From an uncultured Synechococcaceae cyanobacterium (GTDB lineage: Bacteria > Cyanobacteriota > Cyanobacteriia > PCC-6307 > Cyanobiaceae), in assembly GCA_902538695.1 (NCBI GenBank), contig CACBGC010000002.1, positions 1-38,494 on the forward strand: a stretch of DNA of 38,494 nt, given 5' to 3'. The notes below the pieces were generated by a model. That model saw nothing but the letters and a program-made list of their open reading frames with translations. It was not told where the DNA came from and searched no databases. The position numbers and the translations under genes were made by a program. This document shows, in pieces, positions 1 to 9,783 of this stretch (within the stretch, counting starts at the first letter, position 1; every line of letters begins with the position of its first letter).

Positions 1-371
1 ATAATGTTTAAATTTATAAAATCAACTACAAAACCTTTATATATCCTATCTATACCATTACCAATAGTTCCACCAAGAATAAAGCTATAAGAATAAAGAT
101 CTAATGAGTTTAAAGTATTCTTCCTTAATATTAAATAAATAAGTAATATTGAAAAAAAAATACTTATAAAAGATAAAAATACTCTATTACCACTAAATAT
201 GTTAAATGCAGCTCCGTAATTTTTTACAAAGTCTAATTTAAATATAAGAAAATCTTTATTAATAAATAACTTTTTATTATAAAAAATTAAATATTTCGTA
301 AATTGATCTACTAGAACAATAAAAAAACTTAAGCATGAAAAATATAATTTCGTTTTTATATTATTAATCAT
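1..371 (-). CDS. lspA: Signal peptidase II (lipoprotein signal peptidase), 3' part cut by window start
   Basis: Manual translation of the minus strand from the ATG at 371 gives MINNIKTKLYFSCLSFFIVLVDQFTKYLIF...NYGAAFNIFSG...FILGGTIGNGIDRIYKGFVVDFINL, with the LspA motifs GAAF and GGxxGNxxDR...VVDF. Confidence 0.93.
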   Translation of the reverse strand, partial: MINNIKTKLYFSCLSFFIVLVDQFTKYLIFYNKKLFINKDFLIFKLDFVKNYGAAFNIFSGNRVFLSFISIFFSILLIYLILRKNTLNSLDLYSYSFILGGTIGNGIDRIYKGFVVDFINLNI

Positions 372-940
372 TATTTGCTACGTTTAAAACGTTCTATAGG
401 TTTTATAAGTAATAAAAGTGGAATAAGCATAAAAAAATGATATCCAATCTTACCTAATGAGTATTTCCCTAAATTATATAAAAATAAATTAAATTGACTG
501 TGGAATATAGTTTGTATAAAGTTGTAAAATATTCCAGTTAAATGCATAGCACCTATTGCTATAAACCCTTTTTTTAAAAAGTTTCCAACCTGTATTTTAT
601 TTCTATTATTTAAATTATCAATTATTTTGATTAATGGATATAAACCTAATAAATAACCAAAATTTGGAGTGAGCAAATAACCTAAAGAACCTCCTTGATG
701 AAAGACAGGAAGTATAAATAGGCCCAAAATTATATATATAGAAAATGCTCTGAAAACAACTTTTTTATGGAATATAAGTGTTAATAAAATTATGGTTGGA
801 ATTTGCCATGAGATAGGAAACTCAAAGTAATTCCTAGATTGATAGATAAAAGGTAGTGGAATATAAACAGGTAACATTGTTGTTATTAATAGTGATTGAA
901 GACTAACCACTATCTCAATTAATTTATAAAAATTGAGCAT
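371..940 (-). CDS. bioY: BioY family biotin transporter (ECF substrate-binding component)
   Basis: 189 aa membrane protein with a BioY-like GGSLGYLLTPNFGYLLG motif; stop/start overlap with lspA (TAATG). Confidence 0.85.
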   Translation of the reverse strand: MLNFYKLIEIVVSLQSLLITTMLPVYIPLPFIYQSRNYFEFPISWQIPTIILLTLIFHKKVVFRAFSIYIILGLFILPVFHQGGSLGYLLTPNFGYLLGLYPLIKIIDNLNNRNKIQVGNFLKKGFIAIGAMHLTGIFYNFIQTIFHSQFNLFLYNLGKYSLGKIGYHFFMLIPLLLLIKPIERFKRSK

Positions 941-955
941 TATTTTAAATTCTAT

Positions 956-2188
956 TTATAAACTTCTCAATGCAACAATAGGATCTAATTTAGAAGCTCT
1001 TTTTGCAGGTAAAACGCCAAAGATTAAACCTATTGATCCTGAAATGATCATGGTTGAAAAAGTAGTTGTAATTCCTACTGATGCAGGAAGTGGTGTTATA
1101 AGAGATAAAAGAAAAACACCTGATAATCCTGTTGTTGTCCCAATTAATCCTCCAATTGTAGATAAAATTAATGCCTCAATCAAAAATTGAATTAATATAT
1201 CTGACTGTTTAGCTCCTATTGCTTTTCTAAGTCCAATTTCTTCAGTCCTTTCGCTTACAGAAACAAGCATAATATTCATGATTCCTATGCCTCCAACCAC
1301 CAAAGATACTGCCCCAATACCAGCCAATAAAAATGTTAGTCCACTTGTTATGTTGGTAACTATATTCAATGCATCTTCTTGTGATCTAACCGCAAAGTCA
1401 TCATCTCTGATTATTTTATGTCTTTGCCTTAATAAGTTAGTGATCTGAAATTTAGCGGCACTAGTTGCATTTTTATTTATAGCTTCAACACTAATGAAGC
1501 TTAAACTTACTCCATATGTTGGGTCCTTCCCAGTAATCCTATTGACCATGGTTGTTAATGGAATATATGCATTTTTGTCTTGATTACTTCCAAATACAGC
1601 ACCTTTTGGTTTTAATATTCCAATAATTTCATAAGTATGATCTTTAATTCTGATTTTTTCTCCAAGTGATGAAGAATTATCTTTGAAAAATTCGTCATTA
1701 AGATCAGGACCTATTACTACATAACTTCTTCCACTATTAATATCACTTTTAGATATAAATCTTCCCTTATCAACTTCAAAGCTTCTTACTTCAAGAAATT
1801 CAGGAGTAACCCCTGCAATTGATATATTTAGACTTTTAGAATTTGACTGCACTATTTCGTTAGCAGAAATTTGAGGCGCAACTTTTTTAACTGTTGGGAC
1901 TTGATTACTTATTGCCAGTGCATCTTCTAAAACGAGATTTTTAGGAAATGAAATACCTCTTCTTCTGGTGTCATTATTTCCAGGAACAATGAATAAAACA
2001 TTTGCACCTAAATTACTTAATTGGTTTTTAGCTAATGTTTGAGCACCTCTACCAAGCCCAACAAGTGTAATAACTGATGCATTTCCTATGATTATCCCCA
2101 GCATTGTTAACGAACTTCTTAATTTGTTCGAAACCAATGTTTTAGTTGCCATACCTAAGGCTTCTTTTATTGAGATATTCCTAGACAT
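956..2188 (-). CDS. MacB/FtsX-family ABC transporter permease
   Basis: 410 aa; N-terminal ALxxNKLRSxLTMLGIIIG, MacB-like periplasmic domain, C-terminal GGIGIMNIMLVSVSERTEEIGLRKAIGA. Confidence 0.9.
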   Translation of the reverse strand: MSRNISIKEALGMATKTLVSNKLRSSLTMLGIIIGNASVITLVGLGRGAQTLAKNQLSNLGANVLFIVPGNNDTRRRGISFPKNLVLEDALAISNQVPTVKKVAPQISANEIVQSNSKSLNISIAGVTPEFLEVRSFEVDKGRFISKSDINSGRSYVVIGPDLNDEFFKDNSSSLGEKIRIKDHTYEIIGILKPKGAVFGSNQDKNAYIPLTTMVNRITGKDPTYGVSLSFISVEAINKNATSAAKFQITNLLRQRHKIIRDDDFAVRSQEDALNIVTNITSGLTFLLAGIGAVSLVVGGIGIMNIMLVSVSERTEEIGLRKAIGAKQSDILIQFLIEALILSTIGGLIGTTTGLSGVFLLSLITPLPASVGITTTFSTMIISGSIGLIFGVLPAKRASKLDPIVALRSL

Positions 2189-3971
2189 ATTTATATTTAT
2201 CTATTGCATCATCATTTTCAATTTGGCCCATGTAAATAACACCTTCATTAAGTTGCAGTGTGATAAGGTCGCCATTATTCATTTGATGATTATCCATATT
2301 ATCTAAATTACAAATTGAAGAAATCTTTACATTATTTTTGTTAAATAAAGCATAAACATCATTTACTTTTTGATTAGTAACAATACCTGCAATGCTTTTA
2401 CTCAGAGGAATATTATCCATTAATTCCTTAGGAACAAATAATATTTCTCCTGGACAAATTAAGGAAATATCAAGATTATTTTTTATTATTCTTGCTTTAC
2501 CTGTAACACCGATTTCCCCAATTGATATTCCTCTTGATACGATCTTTCTTACCAAACCGACTTTTATTAAATCTGTAGAACCGCTAATACCAGTTAATGT
2601 GCCTGCTGTTTGAACTACTAAATCTCCCTGATTTAGGATCCCCATCTCCTGGGCAATTTGCATAGCCAAACTAAATGTTTTTGCTGTTCTTTCATCATTT
2701 TTAACTACTATGGGAGTAACTCCCCAAACAAGTTGCAATCTTCTCGCTACACTTCTCTCTGTTGTAGTTGCCAAGATAGGTGTTGGTGGTCTGAACTTGC
2801 TTACATTTCGAGCAGTGGAGCCTGATTTTGTTAAAGGTATTATAGCTCCTGCATCAAGTTGTCTAGCAATATTACTTACTGCTGCACTGATAGCATTAGG
2901 AATCGTACTTGGTAAGTTGCTCTCAATTGCTTTAAGTGGATAATCCCTTTCAATTCTTCTTGCTATAGTAGCCATCGTTTCTACTGCCTCTACAGGATAA
3001 TCCCCAACTGCAGTTTCATTTGAAAGCATTACTGCATCTGTTCCATCAAGAATTGCATTTGCAACATCACTAACTTCCGCCCTGGTTGGTCGTGGATTTG
3101 AAGCCATAGAATCAAGCATTTGAGTTGCTGTAATTATTGGAATACCTAATGAATTGGCTTTTCTTATTAATTCCTTTTGTAAAAGAGGAACTTCTTCAGC
3201 CGGCATTTCTACTCCCAAATCACCTCTTGCAACCATAACCCCATCACATAAAGGTAATACAGTATCAATCTGATCAATTGCTTCAAATTTTTCTATTTTT
3301 GCTACTACTGGAGTCGAATGCCCATTTTTGTTTATCAAATCCTTTATCTCGTTAATATCGGACGGATTTCTTACGAAACTTAAAGCTATCCAATCAACTC
3401 CTTCAGATAAACCAAATTTTAAATCCTCTTTATCTTTTTCTGTTAGTGCCTTTACAGATAGTTGAACATCTGGGAAATTTACACCTTTATTATTTGAAAG
3501 AACGCCACCTACAGTAACCATGCACTCTAAAAGATTAGCTTTTGTATCAACTTTTTCTACAATCATTTCAATTTTTCCATCATCTAATAGTATTCTTTTT
3601 CCCTCGCGAACTTCTTGAGAAAGATTGTCATAAGTAACATTTGCAATAGTATTTGTACATTCGACTTCATTTGATGTAAGTGTAAATTTATCACCTTTTT
3701 TTACTTTTACTGGCCCATCTTTAAATCGTCCTAATCTTATCTTAGGTCCTTGAAGATCTTGTAATATTCCAATATCTATATCTAACTTTTTAGATACTTC
3801 TCTTATAGTTTTTATTCTCTCAGCATGATCTTTATGATCTCCATGGGAGAAATTTAATCTGAATGTCGTTACTCCAGCTTTAATTAAATCTTTAATTATC
3901 TCTTCAGATTGAGTTGCAGGGCCAATAGTTGCTACTATTTTCGTTCTTCTTTTTAAATCAATATTCGACAT
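2181..3971 (-). CDS. pyk: Pyruvate kinase with C-terminal PEP-utilizer-like domain
   Basis: 596 aa; RRTKIVATIGPA, LNFSHGDH, MVARGDLGVEMP, ITATQMLDSM motifs. Confidence 0.97.
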   Translation of the reverse strand: MSNIDLKRRTKIVATIGPATQSEEIIKDLIKAGVTTFRLNFSHGDHKDHAERIKTIREVSKKLDIDIGILQDLQGPKIRLGRFKDGPVKVKKGDKFTLTSNEVECTNTIANVTYDNLSQEVREGKRILLDDGKIEMIVEKVDTKANLLECMVTVGGVLSNNKGVNFPDVQLSVKALTEKDKEDLKFGLSEGVDWIALSFVRNPSDINEIKDLINKNGHSTPVVAKIEKFEAIDQIDTVLPLCDGVMVARGDLGVEMPAEEVPLLQKELIRKANSLGIPIITATQMLDSMASNPRPTRAEVSDVANAILDGTDAVMLSNETAVGDYPVEAVETMATIARRIERDYPLKAIESNLPSTIPNAISAAVSNIARQLDAGAIIPLTKSGSTARNVSKFRPPTPILATTTERSVARRLQLVWGVTPIVVKNDERTAKTFSLAMQIAQEMGILNQGDLVVQTAGTLTGISGSTDLIKVGLVRKIVSRGISIGEIGVTGKARIIKNNLDISLICPGEILFVPKELMDNIPLSKSIAGIVTNQKVNDVYALFNKNNVKISSICNLDNMDNHQMNNGDLITLQLNEGVIYMGQIENDDAIDKYKYV

Positions 3972-4032
3972 ATATAGATAATATTGCTAGATATAGATAA
4001 ATTTACCATACCCAAAGTTAGTTATTTAAGTC

Positions 4033-4362
4033 ATGGATTTTAAAACTTATCAGAAAAAAGCGAGGGAAACAGCACAATATCCAAATTTAGGCTCTAATAA
4101 CATTTATCCAACTCTTGGATTAGTTGGAGAGGCTGGAGAGGTAGCCGAAAAAGTAAAAAAAGTAATTAGAGATAAAAATGGTTTATTTGATAACGAATCA
4201 AAATTAGGTATTAAAAAAGAGTTAGGAGATGTTTTGTGGTACATATCAAATCTTTGTACAGAATTAAATTTCAATTTAGAGGATGTTGCATTACAAAACC
4301 TTGAAAAATTAAAATTAAGAGCTGCTAAAGGGAAGATAAGAGGTTCTGGAGATGATAGATAA
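4033..4362 (+). CDS. MazG-like nucleotide pyrophosphohydrolase
   Basis: 109 aa; GLVGEAGEVAEKVKK...KELGDVLWYISNL matches the EExxE...ExxD MazG-like signature. Confidence 0.88.
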   Translation: MDFKTYQKKARETAQYPNLGSNNIYPTLGLVGEAGEVAEKVKKVIRDKNGLFDNESKLGIKKELGDVLWYISNLCTELNFNLEDVALQNLEKLKLRAAKGKIRGSGDDR

Positions 4363-4364
4363 GT

Positions 4365-4646
4365 TTAGCTATAACCTAAGCTTGCATACTGCAGATTTGT
4401 AATTAAATTTTGTATAACATTTAAAAGTAAAAAAGCTAATAAGGATGAAATATCAAATCCACCTATTGGAGGGATAATACCTCTGAAAATATTCAAATAA
4501 GGATCTGTGATAGAAGTTAATGCAGATAAAACAGGGTTACTCCAATCAATACCTGGAAACCAAGTAAGTAAAATTCTTATTATCAATATGAAAGAATAAA
4601 TTGATAAAGTTTGGCCCAGAACTGCAAAAATCTCAGATAACATCAT
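4365..4646 (-). CDS. YggT family (Ycf19-like) membrane protein
   Basis: 93 aa; RILLTWFPGIDWSNPVLSALTSITDPYLNIFRGIIPPIGGFDISSLLAFLLL is a typical YggT sequence. Confidence 0.9.
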   Translation of the reverse strand: MMLSEIFAVLGQTLSIYSFILIIRILLTWFPGIDWSNPVLSALTSITDPYLNIFRGIIPPIGGFDISSLLAFLLLNVIQNLITNLQYASLGYS

Positions 4647-4681
4647 CTTGTCGTAATTTTATATATCCTAACATTTACTTA

Positions 4682-5143
4682 TTATTGCTGCTTATTATTA
4701 CTGCTTCCTATATTTGAGAGATATTCATTACTTACAGCAAAAGTTTGAAAAAACTTTTCTGATAATGATAACCAATATGATCTACCTTCTTTTTGCTTTC
4801 GTTTGACAATAAATTTCTTTTCTAATAATTCTTTAATATGATCATAAGCACCTGAACCTCTAAGAAGTATAAGATCCGATTGTAGAATCTTTTTTTTGAT
4901 CGCAATAGTAGCCAATGTCCTTAATTCTGATGTTTTCAAATCAGAAGGAAGTAAATCATCGACGAATTCATTAAGACTAGATTTTAGTTCGAGAGAAAAA
5001 CTGTTATTAATTGCATTTAATTCTATAGCTGAGTTGGGATTAGAGTATTTATTTTTTAGATCTTTAATTGCGTCATTTATTGAGTTTATATCAGAATTAG
5101 TAATTTCTGAAAGATCCTTTTTTGTTATTGGTCTGCCTTTCAA
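4682..5143 (-). CDS. scpB: Segregation and condensation protein B; true 5' end probably upstream (5144-5248 open in frame)
   Basis: ScpB winged-helix sequence (LRTLATIAIKKKILQSDLILLRGSGAYDHIKELLEKKFI); the conserved KVEAVLYLKGRP lies across and upstream of the called TTG start. Confidence 0.85.
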   Translation of the reverse strand: MKGRPITKKDLSEITNSDINSINDAIKDLKNKYSNPNSAIELNAINNSFSLELKSSLNEFVDDLLPSDLKTSELRTLATIAIKKKILQSDLILLRGSGAYDHIKELLEKKFIVKRKQKEGRSYWLSLSEKFFQTFAVSNEYLSNIGSSNNKQQ

Positions 5144-5254
5144 ATATAGAACAGCTTCAACTTTAGTAACTAGATCTATATCAGAAATTGGAGTGGTATT
5201 TTGATCAGATTGAATGATTTTAATTACCGAAATCTTTCCTAATTTACCTTAAAT

Positions 5255-6796
5255 TTAATCTGATGCACCAAGGAATAATTTATATGTATCGTTTTGAGTT
5301 TCATCCCAAAATTCATAGCCTAGAATTCTTACAAATTTATTCCATTCTAAAATCTCATTTTTATCGATTAAAACTCCAATAACAATTTTCCCAACATCAG
5401 CCCCATAATTCCTATAGTGAAATACGCTTATAGACCAATTAGATTTCATATTATTTAAGAAGTTTATTAATGCGCCCGGCCTTTCAGGAAACTCAAATCT
5501 GTATAAAAGCTCAACAAAGTTTCTATTATCCATTTCTTTAAAATTCTTTGGCAATCTTCCACCTACCATATGTCTTAAATGATTTTTAGATAATTCATCA
5601 TCACTTATGTCTATATATGAATACTCCGAATTTCTGAATACATTTAAAAGATTTTTTTTATCATTTAATCCATAGACTTGAACTCCTACAAAGATCTGGG
5701 CATTCTTAGAATTCGACATCCTGTAGCTAAATTCAGTTAAATTTCTATTATCAAGTAACTTACAAAAATCAATTAAACTACCAGCACGTTCAGGTATTTC
5801 AACAGCCATCATTACTTCTTTACACTCACCAAGTTCTGCTCTTTCTGCGATAAATCTAAGCCTCTCAAAATTCATATTTGCACCACATGCAATCGCAACG
5901 ATTTTTCTATTTGAATAATTCGAATTTAAAATATCTTTTTTCATCCCTGCAATTGATAATGCTCCTGCGGGCTCCAGTATTGATCTAGTATCCTCAAAAA
6001 CATCTTTTATAGCTGCACATATTTCATCAGTATTAACTGTAATCATCTTATCTATATATTTTCTGCCAATATCAAAGGTATTTTTACCAATTTTTTTAAC
6101 TGCCACTCCATCTGCAAATTGACCAACAGAAGATAATTCCACAATTTTTGATTCTTCCAAGGATTTTGTCATAGCGTCTGCATCTTCAGGCTCTACACCA
6201 ATTATTTTTACTTCAGGCCATATTTTTTTAATATATAAGGATATTCCTGCTATCAATCCACCACCACCAACAGCAATATAAATTGCATAGGGTTTTTCCT
6301 TTAGTTGCTGTTCTAGTTCAATAGCTATAGTTCCTTGTCCTGCTATTACATCTGGATCATCAAAAGGATGAATAAAACATAAATTTCTTTCTTTGCTGAT
6401 CTTTATTGCTTCTTTATATGTTTCATCATAATTATCACCAAATAATATAACTTTAGCTTTTAACTTTTTAACAGCATTAACTTTTACGAGAGGTGTTGTA
6501 ATGGGCATTAATATTGTCGCTTGGCAATTTAGCTTGAGAGCACTAAGAGCAACACCTTGAGCATGATTACCAGCACTTGAAGTAATAACTCCTTGAGAAA
6601 GCTGAGAATTGGTGAGCTTACTCATTTTGTTATATGCACCTCTTACTTTGAATGAAAATACATCTTGAAGATCTTCTCTTTTTAGAAAAACTTCATTTTT
6701 AAGTGTATTACTTAAATTATGAGCTTTCTCTAAGGGCGTTTTTTTTGCTACTTCATAGACTTCAGCTTGAAGTATTTTTTCAAAATAATCATTCAT
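5255..6796 (-). CDS. ilvA: Threonine ammonia-lyase, biosynthetic
   Basis: 513 aa; PLP motif FSFKVRGAYNKM, SAGNHAQGVA, GGGGLIAG, two C-terminal ACT-like regions. Confidence 0.95.
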   Translation of the reverse strand: MNDYFEKILQAEVYEVAKKTPLEKAHNLSNTLKNEVFLKREDLQDVFSFKVRGAYNKMSKLTNSQLSQGVITSSAGNHAQGVALSALKLNCQATILMPITTPLVKVNAVKKLKAKVILFGDNYDETYKEAIKISKERNLCFIHPFDDPDVIAGQGTIAIELEQQLKEKPYAIYIAVGGGGLIAGISLYIKKIWPEVKIIGVEPEDADAMTKSLEESKIVELSSVGQFADGVAVKKIGKNTFDIGRKYIDKMITVNTDEICAAIKDVFEDTRSILEPAGALSIAGMKKDILNSNYSNRKIVAIACGANMNFERLRFIAERAELGECKEVMMAVEIPERAGSLIDFCKLLDNRNLTEFSYRMSNSKNAQIFVGVQVYGLNDKKNLLNVFRNSEYSYIDISDDELSKNHLRHMVGGRLPKNFKEMDNRNFVELLYRFEFPERPGALINFLNNMKSNWSISVFHYRNYGADVGKIVIGVLIDKNEILEWNKFVRILGYEFWDETQNDTYKLFLGASD

Positions 6797-6912
6797 ATAT
6801 ATATTTTTAGCATTAAATATTAATCTAATAAAACATTACATGATCTATTTCCAAAAAAATACTCATTTTGCACCTCAACGTTTTAGATTAGATAGATACC
6901 AATTTTTGTTAA

Positions 6913-8802
6913 ATGCTTTTAAGTGAGTTAAGTCATCCAAATCAACTTCATGGCTTAACAGTCTCACAATTAGAGGAAATTGCTTGTCAAATTAGAGAAA
7001 GACACCTTCAAGTAGTATCTACTAGTGGTGGACATCTTGGCCCTGGTTTAGGTGTAGTTGAGCTAACATTGGCTTTATATCAAACACTTGATCTAGATTT
7101 CGACAAAGTTGTTTGGGATGTAGGACATCAAGGTTATCCTCATAAATTAATAACAGGACGTTTCAGTCAATTTGATTCTCTTAGACAACAAAATGGCGTA
7201 GCTGGATATCTAAAAAGAAGTGAAAGTAAATTTGACCATTTTGGTGCTGGACATGCAAGCACTTCTATTTCTGCTGCTTTAGGAATGGCAATAGCAAGAG
7301 ACAGAAAAGGTGAGGATTATAAATGTGTTGCTGTTATTGGAGATGGAGCATTAACTGGAGGAATGGCATTAGAAGCTATAAATCATGCAGGACACTTACC
7401 AAATACTCCTTTAGTTGTTGTATTAAACGATAATGATATGTCTATTTCACCTCCAGTTGGAGCCCTTTCATCTTACTTAAATAAGGTAAGAGTTAGTCCG
7501 CCATTGCAATTTTTATCCGATAGTGTTCAAGAAAGTGTAAAAAATTTTCCTTTAATTGGTATGGATATACCAGAAGAATTGAAAAATATTAAAGGAAGTG
7601 TTAGACGATTGGCTGTGCCTAAGGTTGGTGCTGTTTTTGAGGAACTTGGATTTACATATATGGGTCCAATTGACGGTCATGATATTGGCAATTTAGTTAA
7701 TACTTTTAACGCTGCTCATAAACTTAAAAAACCTGTACTTGTTCATGTTGTCACAACAAAAGGGAAGGGTTATCCTTATGCAGAAGCTGACCAAGTAGGT
7801 TATCATGCACAGTCTGCATTTGATCTGACTACTGGGAAATCTATTCCATCAAAGAAACCTAAGCCTGTTAGTTATAGTAAAATATTTGGTCAAACCTTGT
7901 TAAAAATATGTGAACAAGATAGCAAAGTAGTTGGCATTACAGCTGCAATGGCTACCGGCACTGGTTTAGATATATTGCAAAGAAATATTCCAGACCAATA
8001 TATTGATGTAGGAATAGCAGAACAACATGCAGTTACTCTTGCTGCAGGAATGTCGTGCGATGGTCTTAAACCTGTTGTAGCTATTTATAGTACTTTTCTT
8101 CAACGTGCGTTCGATCAATTAATTCATGATGTAGGGATACAAAATTTACCTGTATCATTCGTACTTGATAGAGCTGGGATAGTTGGAGCTGACGGTCCTA
8201 CGCACCAGGGTCAGTACGATATCAGTTATATGAGATCTATTCCTAATTTTGTATTGATGGCCCCAAAGGATGAGTCTGAATTACAGAGAATGTTAATAAC
8301 ATCAATAAACCATAATGGTCCTACTGCTCTAAGAATACCTAGAGGCTCTGGATTAGGAGTTGCTGTAATGGATGAGGGCTGGGAACCTTTGAATATTGGT
8401 GAAGCTGAAATACTCGAGGAAGGAGAGGATATATTAATTATTGCTTATGGCTCAATGGTCGCATCAGCTATAGAAACAGCAATGATTCTCAAAAATATGA
8501 ACATTAATGCATGTATTGTTAATGCAAGATTTGTGAAACCTCTAGATAAAAAACTTATTATGCCTTTAGCAAGTAGGATTAAAAAGGTTGTAACTATGGA
8601 AGAAGGAACCCTAATAGGTGGATTTGGTTCGGCAGTAGTTGAATTATTTAACGATAATGAAATAAATATTCCTGTATACAGAATTGGTATACCTGATGTT
8701 TTAGTGGATCATGCTTCACCTGACCAGAGTAAAGAAAAATTAGGACTTATGCCTGATCAGATGGCAGATAAAATTGTTAAGAAATTTAAGTTAGATAATT
8801 AA
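6913..8802 (+). CDS. dxs: 1-deoxy-D-xylulose-5-phosphate synthase
   Basis: 629 aa; [60 protein letters not shown]. Confidence 0.98.
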   Translation: MLLSELSHPNQLHGLTVSQLEEIACQIRERHLQVVSTSGGHLGPGLGVVELTLALYQTLDLDFDKVVWDVGHQGYPHKLITGRFSQFDSLRQQNGVAGYLKRSESKFDHFGAGHASTSISAALGMAIARDRKGEDYKCVAVIGDGALTGGMALEAINHAGHLPNTPLVVVLNDNDMSISPPVGALSSYLNKVRVSPPLQFLSDSVQESVKNFPLIGMDIPEELKNIKGSVRRLAVPKVGAVFEELGFTYMGPIDGHDIGNLVNTFNAAHKLKKPVLVHVVTTKGKGYPYAEADQVGYHAQSAFDLTTGKSIPSKKPKPVSYSKIFGQTLLKICEQDSKVVGITAAMATGTGLDILQRNIPDQYIDVGIAEQHAVTLAAGMSCDGLKPVVAIYSTFLQRAFDQLIHDVGIQNLPVSFVLDRAGIVGADGPTHQGQYDISYMRSIPNFVLMAPKDESELQRMLITSINHNGPTALRIPRGSGLGVAVMDEGWEPLNIGEAEILEEGEDILIIAYGSMVASAIETAMILKNMNINACIVNARFVKPLDKKLIMPLASRIKKVVTMEEGTLIGGFGSAVVELFNDNEINIPVYRIGIPDVLVDHASPDQSKEKLGLMPDQMADKIVKKFKLDN

Positions 8803-8823
8803 AAATTTAATAAATAAATTTTT
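8801..8823. terminator. Possible bidirectional terminator between convergent dxs and psaK
   Basis: Perfect 9-bp inverted repeat AAAAATTTA-ataaa-TAAATTTTT at the dxs/psaK junction; A/T only, so weak. Confidence 0.35.
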
Positions 8824-9082
8824 ATAAAACACCACGTGAGGCTAATCCTAAAATTGCGCCAATTCCGAAAATATGTCCTAGGCAATTAGCACCTACAACT
8901 GATGCGTGACTTAAACCACCATAGAATTTTGAATTAGGTATTTCAAAACCTTCATTAGGTTTTCTTATTGTTGCTCTAGCAATTGCATAAGCAAAAACAT
9001 TACATACAATCATTACGACGGCACACTTTGGAGACCAAGAAAAAGTTGCTGGATCTGCAGCTGCAAATAATGTAGTAATCAT
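8822..9082 (-). CDS. psaK: Photosystem I reaction center subunit PsaK
   Basis: 86 aa; SWSPKCAVVMIVCNVFAYAIARATIRKPNEG...SHASVVGANCLGHIFGIGAILGL. Confidence 0.95.
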   Translation of the reverse strand: MITTLFAAADPATFSWSPKCAVVMIVCNVFAYAIARATIRKPNEGFEIPNSKFYGGLSHASVVGANCLGHIFGIGAILGLASRGVL

Positions 9083-9148
9083 AAAAAATCGTTATTTTCA
9101 TATATTCTCTTATACTTTTACCTAAAAAACACAAAATTGTAAAAGGTC

Positions 9149-9484
9149 TTAAGAGTTGTTTACTTCTAAGCTATTTAACAACTTTATAAATCCAAACAAA
9201 ATAACAAAATCACTTAGAGTTAGGAAGGATTCTGCAAAGCCATGCAGGAAGTCCACCTCAACAAGTGTTTTATTATAATAATTTAGTGTGAAAATAGATA
9301 CCAATATAGTTATGAATACGAATAAAACAGTTAAGGAAAATCCAGTTTTCACAAAAATATTAACAGATTTGATTTTATATAAGTAAAACAAAAATATTGC
9401 ATATGGAATTATTGATACTGCGAACAATAATGTGTTATCAATTGAACCTAATTTTTCTATAAATTTAAAAAATAAATTATTCAT
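9149..9484 (-). CDS. DUF3593-like membrane protein
   Basis: 111 aa hydrophobic protein; ends LSDFVILFGFIKLLNSL; overlaps the preceding DUF2499 gene by 8 nt, the usual cyanobacterial pairing. Confidence 0.7.
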   Translation of the reverse strand: MNNLFFKFIEKLGSIDNTLLFAVSIIPYAIFLFYLYKIKSVNIFVKTGFSLTVLFVFITILVSIFTLNYYNKTLVEVDFLHGFAESFLTLSDFVILFGFIKLLNSLEVNNS

Positions 9485-9779
9485 AAATCTCTTTTCCTTT
9501 AAAAATTATTATTGCAGCTAAGGCTAATGTTGAATTTCCTATAAATGTAAATATTCCTTGAAGAGATACTAGACCGTAAAGATTTTCTTGGTTGTCATAG
9601 ATATGCCATGTGATCGCACACATAGCACCTATTAAGTTTGGTACCATAGCGAGGCTTAACCAAAAAAATAAATTATATTTTTTATATGTAGAAATTTTGT
9701 ATATGACAAAGATAGTAAAAATCCATTCAATGACCGAAGAGATATGAATTAACCAAGTTCCAAATGATAATTCGTGCAA
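9477..9779 (-). CDS. DUF2499 (Ycf49-like) membrane protein
   Basis: 100 aa; ELSFGTWLIHISSVIEWIFTI...LSLAMVPNLIGAMCAITWHIYDN. Confidence 0.78.
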   Translation of the reverse strand: MHELSFGTWLIHISSVIEWIFTIFVIYKISTYKKYNLFFWLSLAMVPNLIGAMCAITWHIYDNQENLYGLVSLQGIFTFIGNSTLALAAIIIFKGKEIYE

Positions 9780-9783
9780 AATT

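Noticed and set aside
933-1190. Plus-strand ORF of 85 aa
   Set aside because: Lies antisense inside the ABC permease gene; composition mirrors the opposite coding strand and has no recognisable domain.
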